A stretch of 64,000 nucleotides of DNA from contig JAKSRE010000010.1 of the NCBI GenBank assembly GCA_024403775.1, positions 20,733-84,732 on the forward strand, given 5' to 3'. The position numbers were made by a program, and so were the translations under genes. Source of the DNA: Clostridia bacterium (GTDB lineage Bacteria > Bacillota > Clostridia > Saccharofermentanales > Saccharofermentanaceae). Positions 9,085-16,118 of this stretch are shown here, piece by piece. Below the pieces are notes generated by a model. It saw only the letters and a program-made list of their open reading frames with translations. It was not told where the DNA came from and did no database searches. Numbering within the stretch: the first letter of the stretch is position 1; every line of letters starts with the position of its first letter.

Positions 9085-9942
9085 GTGAAGAAATTTACTG
9101 TAGGAATAGTAGGTCTTGGATTAATTGGCGCCTCTTTTGCCAAGGGATATCAGGAAGCGAAGAAACAAGATGGTGATGATATAACCATTCTCGGATTCAA
9201 CAGAACTCACTCAGTTGTTGAGAGAAGTCTTGAAGAGGGAATTATTGATGGAGAATTGACATCAGAGTCACTTAAGGACTGTGATATTGTTATCATCTGT
9301 AATTATCCAGAGGCATGTATAAAGTATATGGAAGACAACAAGGATTACTTCAGGAAGAATGGTCTTGTAATTGATGCCTGTGGAAATAAGAGAATTGTCT
9401 GTATTCCAGGATTTAAAATTGCCAAGGAAAATGGTTTCGTTTTTGTTGGCGGACATCCAATGGCAGGAAATAAATATTCAGGAATGGATTATGCCAAGGG
9501 TGACATGTATGTTGGCGCTCCTATGGTAGTAGTTCCAGAAAGCAGAGAAGACACGGAGACATTTGAGAGAGTTAAGTACTATCTCGAGCCTCTTAAGTTT
9601 GGAAGCTATTGTCTGTCTGATGCTGAACATCACGATAAGATGATTGCCTTTACTTCTCAGATGGCACACCTCGTATCAAATGCATATATTAAGAGCCCAT
9701 CAGCAAGATTACATGAGGGTTTCTCAGCTGGAAGCTACAAGGATATGACCAGAGTTGCATGGCTTAATCCACAGATGTGGACTGAGCTTTTTATGCAGAA
9801 CAAAGACAATCTTATTAATGAAATTGACATTTTGATTGATGAACTTAATAAATACCGTAAGGCTCTTGAGGAAGAGAATAGTGCTGAGATGGAAAGACTT
9901 CTTGATGAAGGACGAAGAATTAAGGAAGAGGTTGATGGCTGA
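9085..9942 (+). CDS. tyrA: prephenate dehydrogenase
   Basis: 285 residues with a GTG start; a TAGAGG ribosome site lies upstream. It carries out NAD(P)+-dependent oxidative decarboxylation of prephenate to 4-hydroxyphenylpyruvate for tyrosine. Evidence is the Rossmann motif GLGLIGASFAKGY at residues ~10-22, the family stretch GGHPMAGNKYSG (~122-133) with the catalytic His, and an all-helical C-terminal half. There is no chorismate mutase fusion and no C-terminal ACT domain, so feedback control through ACT is not expected. It is the first gene of the operon and overlaps aroA by one base (TGATG). Confidence 0.92.
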   Translation: MKKFTVGIVGLGLIGASFAKGYQEAKKQDGDDITILGFNRTHSVVERSLEEGIIDGELTSESLKDCDIVIICNYPEACIKYMEDNKDYFRKNGLVIDACGNKRIVCIPGFKIAKENGFVFVGGHPMAGNKYSGMDYAKGDMYVGAPMVVVPESREDTETFERVKYYLEPLKFGSYCLSDAEHHDKMIAFTSQMAHLVSNAYIKSPSARLHEGFSAGSYKDMTRVAWLNPQMWTELFMQNKDNLINEIDILIDELNKYRKALEEENSAEMERLLDEGRRIKEEVDG

Positions 9943-11267
9943 TGAAGTTTGATTTAGATAAAAAATTCGACCTCACAATCACAGTTCCTGAATCAAAGTC
10001 AGTTGGCCACAGAGCTCTTATCGTTAATTTCCTCATAGATCTGGCACAAGATAGAGTAAGTAACAATGTTAAATACCCTATATCTGCCAATATAGACGAC
10101 AGTCAGGACATTATTGCAACCAAAGACTGTATTAATAATCTGGCAGAACTCTCTAATAAAGCAAGAGAAGAAAAACCACAGGAAGTTGTTCTTCCATGTA
10201 AAGAGAGCGGTTCAACTTTGAGATTTTTTATTCCTGTTGCAATTGAGGTATTAAGATACTTAGATCTTCTGGGAACAACAAATATCAGATTTAAGACAGC
10301 TGGAAGACTTTTTGACCGACCAACAAATGATGTCGAGGAATGCCTTGGCGGACATGGTATTGAGATTATTCATGAAGAAGATACAAGAGATATTATCGTT
10401 AAATATGATGAATCAAAGGATAGTCATGAAGATGAATATGCTATTGATGGAACGGCTTCTTCACAGAATATCTCTGGCCTTATAATGGCGCTTCCTTTAA
10501 ATGATACCAGTAAGAAAGTTAAGGTTCTTAATAACCTGAATTCTGCTACATACGTGATGCTTACACTTGACGTACTTAAAAAGCATGATGTGGGAGTTGA
10601 TTATGATGGGGATATGACTTTCGAGATTGAGGCTTCGAGCTATAAGAATGGTAATCCTGCAGAACTAAGAGACGGAGACTGGTCTTCAGGCGCATTTTTC
10701 CTTTGTATGAAGGAGCTGGCTGACAGCTTAAATGAGGGCAAGAACTTAGATATTCAGGGGCTCTCGATGGATTCATACCAGGGTGACAAGGCGATTGTCG
10801 ATTTTATTGAGAAATTTAAAAAAGCGCAAAAAGATTCAAAAAAGGAATTCTCTTATGATTGCAAAACAATTCCTGATATCGTACCTTATATGGCGGTATG
10901 GGCTGCGCTCTTTGATAACGGGAATATGACTGGGTTTAAGACTACTTTCGAGAATGTTGGAAGACTTAAGATAAAGGAGTCTGACAGAATACAGGCGATA
11001 ATCGAGATTCTTGATGCCATAGAGGCGAAGTCTGATTTTGACGGGGAGAACCTGACAGTATATACTTCTGATATTAAAATAATTGACCAGATGAGAAGTC
11101 AGGGCAGAGTAATAAGCCTTTCTTCCCATAATGATCACCGAATGGCGATGACTGATTTTCTTCTCGCACTCGGAACAAAGATGGTAGTAGATATTGATAA
11201 TATCGAGTGCATGACCAAGTCATGTGCGCTGTTACCAGAGATAATGACTAAGAATTTTGCCATCTGA
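9942..11267 (+). CDS. aroA: 3-phosphoshikimate 1-carboxyvinyltransferase (EPSP synthase)
   Basis: 441 residues. It transfers enolpyruvate from PEP to shikimate-3-phosphate. Family motifs seen: KSVGHRAL (N-terminal substrate loop), CKESGSTLRFF, DGTASSQNISGL, RDGDWSSGAFF, KESDRI and SHNDHRMAM. All expected functional stretches are present. An inserted lysine-rich segment (~285-295, KKAQKDSKK) is less typical. The start overlaps the tyrA stop and its stop overlaps an alternative start of aroC, so translational coupling is likely. Whether it is glyphosate-tolerant (class II) cannot be told reliably by eye. Confidence 0.93.
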   Translation: MKFDLDKKFDLTITVPESKSVGHRALIVNFLIDLAQDRVSNNVKYPISANIDDSQDIIATKDCINNLAELSNKAREEKPQEVVLPCKESGSTLRFFIPVAIEVLRYLDLLGTTNIRFKTAGRLFDRPTNDVEECLGGHGIEIIHEEDTRDIIVKYDESKDSHEDEYAIDGTASSQNISGLIMALPLNDTSKKVKVLNNLNSATYVMLTLDVLKKHDVGVDYDGDMTFEIEASSYKNGNPAELRDGDWSSGAFFLCMKELADSLNEGKNLDIQGLSMDSYQGDKAIVDFIEKFKKAQKDSKKEFSYDCKTIPDIVPYMAVWAALFDNGNMTGFKTTFENVGRLKIKESDRIQAIIEILDAIEAKSDFDGENLTVYTSDIKIIDQMRSQGRVISLSSHNDHRMAMTDFLLALGTKMVVDIDNIECMTKSCALLPEIMTKNFAI

Positions 11268-11287
11268 TGGCACAGGAAGGAATAATA

Positions 11288-12379
11288 ATGGGAGCGTTTT
11301 GTTATAACGGCAAAAATATTAAGCTTACAGTTGAGGGTGAGTCACATAGTGTTGAGATCTCAGCACTTATCGAGGGCGAGCCAGCTGTTATCGATAGTAT
11401 AAAGGTGGATGAGGAGAAGCTTCAGGCTTTTCTTGATCGCCGTGCACCAGGTAAGAATGCATGGTCAACACCTCGTAAAGAGCCTGACAAGGCAATTATT
11501 GAGAGAAGTTCAGGCCTTATTTTTGGAAAGATTGTAAATACAAATACAAAGCCACATGACTACTCAGGCCTTCTTAAGTGCCCAAGACCTTCACATGCGG
11601 ACTATACTGCAAAATTAAAATATGGTGAGAGCTATACCTCTTCAGGCGGTGGCTCTTTCTCAGGAAGAATGACAGCTCCGCTCTGCATCGCAGGCGGCAT
11701 TGCGCTTCAGGAATTAAATAAAATGGGAATAAATATCTATTCTCATATTAAGTCTATCGGAGGTATCTCTGATACAAGTATTACTTCTATTTCGCTTGAG
11801 AATCAAGATGAGTTTATCTCAGATCTCGCGAAAGTAAAATCAAAAGAATTTCCAGTTGTATCAGATGAAGCTGGTGATCAGATGATCGAACTTATTAAAT
11901 CCCTTGCTTCTGAACTTGATTCAGTCGGAGGCGTTACAGAGACAGTTATTACTGGTGTTCCAGGCGGCGTTGGCGGACCACTTTTTGATGGTATCGAAGG
12001 AAAGATTGCAGGCCTTATGTTTGCAGTACCTGCTGTTAAGGGAATTGAATTTGGTAATGGATTTGAAGGAAGCACACTTAAGGGCTCAGAGAATAACGAT
12101 AACTTTACTGTTGTTGATGGCAAAGTTAAGCTTAAGACTAACCACTCTGGTGGAATTCTTGGCGGAATCTCTGTAGGTGAGGCTGCTCCAATTGTATTCT
12201 CGACTGCTTTTAAGCCAACACCTTCAATTGCAAAAACGCAGGCTACAGTAGATCTTGATACAATGCTAGAAACAACAATTGAGATTAAGGGCAGACATGA
12301 CCCATGTATCGTGCCACGTGCAGTTCCTGTAACAGAAGCTGTGGCAGCACTTGCTATCTGGGATATGCTTCTTGGCTAA
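11288..12379 (+). CDS. aroC: chorismate synthase
   Basis: 363 residues from the ATG at 11288, preceded by AGGAAGGA at good distance. An in-frame ATG at 11267 overlaps the aroA stop and would add seven residues (MAQEGII), so it is a possible coupled start. It converts EPSP to chorismate using reduced FMN. Motifs: GESHS near the N-terminus, RRAPGKNAWSTPRKEPD, SGGGSFSGRMTAPLCIAGG, GVPGGVGGPLFDG, NHSGGILGG and GRHDPCIVPRAVPV. All are conserved in the family, and the length is normal. Confidence 0.93.
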   Translation: MGAFCYNGKNIKLTVEGESHSVEISALIEGEPAVIDSIKVDEEKLQAFLDRRAPGKNAWSTPRKEPDKAIIERSSGLIFGKIVNTNTKPHDYSGLLKCPRPSHADYTAKLKYGESYTSSGGGSFSGRMTAPLCIAGGIALQELNKMGINIYSHIKSIGGISDTSITSISLENQDEFISDLAKVKSKEFPVVSDEAGDQMIELIKSLASELDSVGGVTETVITGVPGGVGGPLFDGIEGKIAGLMFAVPAVKGIEFGNGFEGSTLKGSENNDNFTVVDGKVKLKTNHSGGILGGISVGEAAPIVFSTAFKPTPSIAKTQATVDLDTMLETTIEIKGRHDPCIVPRAVPVTEAVAALAIWDMLLG

Positions 12380-12435
12380 AGCATACATAAAGACGACATA
12401 TAGAATTTTAATTATAAGGAAAAGGATAAACTAAA

Positions 12436-14010
12436 ATGGCACATGAGAAATTAGAAGAATTACGTTTAAAAATTGATCAGGCTGACAGAGACCTCCTTGA
12501 CGCTTTTAAGCGCAGAATGGATGTTGCACAGAGAATCGGACTTTATAAATCTGAGAATGGAATGGAAGTTCTTGATCCAAAGCGTGAAGAGATCAAACTT
12601 GATGCGATTTATGACCAGGCTGATCCAGAGATTAAGCCTTATGTAAGAGATTTGTATGTTAAGCTTTTCGAGCTGTCAAGAAAAAGACAGAATAAGCGTA
12701 AGTTCGGTGTTCTTGGCCGTTCCCTTCCACACACATATAGTCCGCTCCTTCACAATATGTTCCAGGACGAATACGACTATACAATTATCGAGAAGGAGCC
12801 AGAGGAACTGGATGCTCTCTTTGAGAATCATGTATACGATGGCTTTAATGTAACCATTCCTTATAAGAAGGAGGCTGCGGCTCGCTGTAGTTTCTTGTCA
12901 AATGAGGCTAAAGAGATTGGAAGCGCAAATACTGTTGTATTTGATGAAGACGGCAAGGCAAGCGGCTATAATACTGATATTTATGGTTTTTACTATCTTC
13001 TCAAGAGCAACGGCATTGAGGTAAATGGCCGTCGCGTATTGGTTCTTGGTACAGGCGGTGCATCAGTTGCAATTAATTATGTACTTCAGAAGCTCGGTGC
13101 TGCTTCAATTTCATTCTGCGATCTTGAGACAGAGATTAATTATTCTAATGTTTATGACAGATGCATCGATTCTGAGATTATCGTAAATGCTACTCCAGTA
13201 GGAATGTATCCTCATGTTGAGAATGCAGCTGTTGATCCTTCAAAGTTCAAGAGCCTTCAGGCTGTAGTTGATGTTGTTTATAATCCATCCACAACAAAGA
13301 TTCTCGAGCTTACTTCTAAGATTAAGGCTGGCGTTGATGGCGCTAAGTTTACACCAATTGCAGCAGGTGGTCTTGGAATGCTTGTAGCTCAGGGCTACAA
13401 GGCTTCAAGAATTTTCCGCGGAATCATGAGCCCAGAAGAAAAAGCATCTGGAATTTATAACATGCTCGACATGGACGACGAGGCAATCTCAATCATCTCA
13501 AAGGTTCTCGCCAAAGTATCTGCAGACATGCGTAATATCGCTATCATCGGTATGCCAGGCTGCGGCAAGAGTAATTTTGCTGAATATCTCTCACTCGTGA
13601 GCGGCCGTGAGTTAGTTGATCTTGATATTGCTTATCTTGATGAATATGGCATCAAGCCATCTGATGAGATTAAGGAGAATGGAGAGGATGCGTTCCGTGC
13701 AAAGGAATCCGCGCTTCTTCGTAAGTATGCTTATAAGTCAGGTCTCGTTATCTCCTGTGGTGGCGGCATCGTAACCCGTGAGGAGAACTATTCTGTCCTC
13801 AAGGCAAACAGCATTGTCTACTATATTGAGCGTCCATTGTCTGTTCTTTGTTCAGACGACCGCCCATTAAGTCAGAGCATTGGTGTTGAGGAGCTCTATA
13901 ATCGTCGAAAAGATTTATATTCTCATTTCGCCGATCATGTAATCTCCGTTGGTGAGTGCCCAAGCGGCTCAGATTTTGTCAAAGCGGCTTATGAGATTTA
14001 TAAGGTTTAA
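12436..14010 (+). CDS. trifunctional chorismate mutase / shikimate dehydrogenase / shikimate kinase
   Basis: 524 residues covering three enzymes. Residues 1-~90 are an AroQ-class chorismate mutase (LRLKIDQADRDLLDAFKRRM, then VLDPKREE). Residues ~92-355 are shikimate dehydrogenase (HTYSPLLHN, NVTIPYKKE with the catalytic Lys, GYNTDIYGF with the catalytic Asp, GTGGASVAI nucleotide loop). Residues ~365-524 are shikimate kinase (Walker A GMPGCGKS at ~372-379, SCGGGIVTRE, and a DDRPLSQS lid Arg region). Key motifs of all three parts are intact. The shikimate kinase lid and final helix look short, but the protein is not truncated. It lies between aroC and aroQ with AAGGAAAAGGA upstream, so one polypeptide supplies two shikimate-pathway steps and the branch to prephenate used by tyrA of the same operon. 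Confidence 0.9.
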   Translation: MAHEKLEELRLKIDQADRDLLDAFKRRMDVAQRIGLYKSENGMEVLDPKREEIKLDAIYDQADPEIKPYVRDLYVKLFELSRKRQNKRKFGVLGRSLPHTYSPLLHNMFQDEYDYTIIEKEPEELDALFENHVYDGFNVTIPYKKEAAARCSFLSNEAKEIGSANTVVFDEDGKASGYNTDIYGFYYLLKSNGIEVNGRRVLVLGTGGASVAINYVLQKLGAASISFCDLETEINYSNVYDRCIDSEIIVNATPVGMYPHVENAAVDPSKFKSLQAVVDVVYNPSTTKILELTSKIKAGVDGAKFTPIAAGGLGMLVAQGYKASRIFRGIMSPEEKASGIYNMLDMDDEAISIISKVLAKVSADMRNIAIIGMPGCGKSNFAEYLSLVSGRELVDLDIAYLDEYGIKPSDEIKENGEDAFRAKESALLRKYAYKSGLVISCGGGIVTREENYSVLKANSIVYYIERPLSVLCSDDRPLSQSIGVEELYNRRKDLYSHFADHVISVGECPSGSDFVKAAYEIYKV

Positions 14011-14057
14011 GGCTTAAGACTTAAGGCGTGCGCCCAAATCGAAAGGAGAAAAAGAAT

Positions 14058-14495
14058 ATGCAGATTCTTGTACTTAATGGACCAAACTTAAACATGCTCG
14101 GCATTCGTGAGCCAGGCAAATATGGCACTGTCACACATAATAACCTAAAGGATATGATCAATAATCGTGCAGGCGAGCTTGGTCTCGACGTCACATGTAA
14201 GCAGTCAAACAGTGAAGGCGAGCTTATCGATATTATCCAGAGGGCATATTTTGATAAGGTTGACGGCATCGTCTTTAATCCAGGCGGATATACTCACACA
14301 TCAGTTGCACTTCTCGATGCCCTCAAGGCTGTAAGCATCCCATGCGTTGAGGTTCATATCACTGATATAGCTGAGCGTGAAGAGTTCCGCAAATTCTCAT
14401 ATATCTCCCTTTATGCTGAGAAAACCATCAAGGGTCACGGCGTTCAGGGCTATATTGAGGCCATCGATTATCTGAATGAGAAGTATGGTGCCTAA
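14058..14495 (+). CDS. aroQ: type II 3-dehydroquinate dehydratase
   Basis: 145 residues from the ATG preceded by AAAGGAGAAAAAG; a GTG at 14028 is in frame but lies before this ribosome site. It dehydrates 3-dehydroquinate to 3-dehydroshikimate. Motifs: LNGPNLNMLGIREPGKYG (catalytic Tyr and lid Arg), QSNSEGELID, FNPGGYTHTSVAL, EVHITDIAERE (catalytic His) and a final GVQGY. It is the last gene of the operon; aroB and DAHP synthase are not in this window. Confidence 0.93.
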   Translation: MQILVLNGPNLNMLGIREPGKYGTVTHNNLKDMINNRAGELGLDVTCKQSNSEGELIDIIQRAYFDKVDGIVFNPGGYTHTSVALLDALKAVSIPCVEVHITDIAEREEFRKFSYISLYAEKTIKGHGVQGYIEAIDYLNEKYGA

Positions 14496-14520
14496 AAGTT
14501 TGTAAGTTTATTAGTTTGAT

Positions 14521-14559
14521 GCCGCCGAAGTCGAGCGTTTTTGACTTCGGCGGTTTTTG
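14521..14559 (+). terminator. terminator of the aromatic operon
   Basis: GCCGCCGAAGTC/GACTTCGGCGG stem of 11-12 bp with a GAGCGTTTTT loop, then TTTTTGTTTG. It lies 25 bp after the aroQ stop. Confidence 0.9.
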
Positions 14560-14600
14560 TTTGTGGATTTGCCAGGCGAGAGGCGGTTGATGTGGGAGGC

Positions 14601-14846
14601 ATTCACTTAAAACAGGCGTTTTATTCACTGGAGAGTGAATGGATTGGGCATTCTGAGTGAGATTCACTTAAAACAGGCATTTCATTCACTGGAGAGTGAA
14701 TGGATTGGGCAATTCTGAGTGAGATTCACTTAAAACAAGCATTTCATTCACTGAAGAGTGAATGAAACGGGCATTCTGAGTGAGATTCACTTAAAACAAG
14801 CATTCCATTCACTGAAGAGTGAATGAATCTGTATTTTTAAGTGAAA
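14601..14846. repeat. four tandem 61-62-bp hairpin repeats
   Basis: Units begin at 14601, 14662, 14724 and 14785, each with ATTCACTTAAAACA(A/G)GC at the start and GGGCA(A)TTCTGAGTGAG at the end. Each has a central hairpin ATTCACT-G(G/A)AG-AGTGAAT. The third and fourth units resemble the solitary copy at 8890; the first two share a GGATTGGGC variant. The last unit ends in TTTTTAAGTGAAAT, an inverted partner of the array start. There is no gene in the array. Spacing and sequence do not fit CRISPR because there are no unique spacers. Confidence 0.8.
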
Positions 14847-14937
14847 TCATCGCAATAATTTTTAAACCAATTGTCGAATTAGAAATCCCTTAACCATCGT
14901 AGATGGACTGTCAGACGAGGCAATCTGAAGGGCTGTT

Positions 14938-14967
14938 TTGTCGGAATTTGTCGGACTTTTGTAGTAT
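14938..14967 (+). promoter_or_regulatory. TTGTCGG direct repeats upstream of the PD-(D/E)XK-like gene
   Basis: TTGTCGG occurs at 14938-14944 and 14948-14954. The 20-mer starting at 14945 (AATTTGTCGGACTTTTGTAG) recurs with one change upstream of the paralogous minus-strand gene (63844-63863). A candidate -35/-10 is TTGTCG, 18 bp, TAGTAT. It is likely a shared promoter/operator. The rest of the gap 14847-15023 shows nothing recognisable. Confidence 0.45.
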
Positions 14968-15023
14968 TTTTTGATCTGCCTTTCGGTATAGAATTTAAAA
15001 AACTATATGAAAGGAGGAAAAGA

Positions 15024-15854
15024 ATGGATATAAGAGAATTCTTTTCAAATGAATATATTGTGCTATATGTGAGTGGCTTGACTTATCAGTTAAGAGATAT
15101 GCCAAAGTTTGGGATAGTTAATCGAAAATGCATTGATGGAACCATTAAAAGCATCCGAGAATACGATCCCCGCACGAAGAAGGTTAAGTGTGAATGTTAT
15201 CTTTCGAGCGAGAAGGGGCAGGCCATGCTTGATAGTAAGAAGAGGCGCGAGCAGCTTGAGGAGAGGCTTAATTTCTATAAGATGCTGTGGTATAAGCGAA
15301 CGGCGCGAGACATTCCGCTACTAAGCGATGTGGAGCTTCGGACAATTTATAATGTGAGCAAGAAGTTCAAGGATTTGACATTCTATCAGGCGCTTGAGGC
15401 GGAAGCGGCGGTTAGAAGATATGGGATGGAGAAGCATACGCGTCAGTATAATGGAATTGCGATGAGGTCAAAGCTTGAGACAATTGTGGCAACGACGCTT
15501 GGAGAACTGGATTTGCCGTTCAAATATGAGGCGGCGGTTAAGCTTGGAAATGATGTGAAATATACGGATTTTTGGGTGCCATTGATTTTCCTGAACTGCT
15601 GCTTTCCGATTGAGGTGGCAGGGATGATTGCAGATGGGGCATATTTGGCCAAGATGAATATAGATTTGGTGCGATATTTCGAGAATGGATTTTTATTTAA
15701 TCACAATCTTCTGATTGTGATGGAGACTGATGGTTTTGAGGGAAGTTCTGAAACAATAGGTCAGACAATATGTGATTTTATTAATCGTATCGTCCATGAT
15801 GTTTTTGTTACTGCCGAAATTTCTTTACGTAATAGCAACGAATTCACCACATAA
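15024..15854 (+). CDS. putative PD-(D/E)XK-like protein, paralogue of the 62968-63780 gene
   Basis: 276 residues; AAAGGAGGAAAAGA precedes the ATG. The N-terminal half is helical and rich in Arg/Lys (~70-130), possibly nucleic-acid binding. The C-terminal half holds three acidic positions conserved with the paralogue: E152 in MRSKLE, D182 in YTDFWV and E197 in FPIEVAG, followed by a helix and strands. An E-D-E spaced pattern across helix/strand/strand is what a PD-(D/E)XK nuclease core would show, but the Lys normally two residues after the last acidic residue is Ala, so the fold assignment is inference and activity is doubtful. It is monocistronic. A restriction-like or Tn7-TnsA-like role is imaginable but unsupported by neighbours. 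Confidence 0.6.
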   Translation: MDIREFFSNEYIVLYVSGLTYQLRDMPKFGIVNRKCIDGTIKSIREYDPRTKKVKCECYLSSEKGQAMLDSKKRREQLEERLNFYKMLWYKRTARDIPLLSDVELRTIYNVSKKFKDLTFYQALEAEAAVRRYGMEKHTRQYNGIAMRSKLETIVATTLGELDLPFKYEAAVKLGNDVKYTDFWVPLIFLNCCFPIEVAGMIADGAYLAKMNIDLVRYFENGFLFNHNLLIVMETDGFEGSSETIGQTICDFINRIVHDVFVTAEISLRNSNEFTT

Positions 15855-15960
15855 AAAGCACAAAAATTTACTGAATTATTAAAGATATATACAATAAAAA
15901 GTTTTATAATCATAACATGGGCAGAAGTGAATAATCGTGTGACGCCATTTTGGTCTAAGG

Positions 15961-16055
15961 TTCATCTGAGGCTCGTCTGAGTTAATCTGGGGTTGCCTGG
16001 AACTCGTCTGGAATTCATCTGAGGCCACCTGGAGTTCATCCAGAACCTGCCTGAG
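15961..16055 (+). repeat. helically phased CTGRR array upstream of the GH3 gene
   Basis: CTGAG/CTGGA/CTGGG pentamers start at 15966, 15977, 15987, 15997, 16008, 16019, 16029 and 16051; the intervening position 16040 has CCAGA. Intervals are 10 or 11 bp throughout, close to one helical turn. The array is more GC-rich than its surroundings. TATAAT at 15905-15910 may be the -10 of the GH3 promoter, which would put the array in the 5' leader. Confidence 0.55.
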
Positions 16056-16118
16056 AATCTACTTTAGCCATTGGCCAGAAGCCAGATTATTCAAATAACA
16101 TAAATATGAGGTAAATTT

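Noticed and set aside
14601..14846. CRISPR array
   Set aside because: Units are contiguous 61-62-bp repeats with no unique spacers and there are no cas genes.
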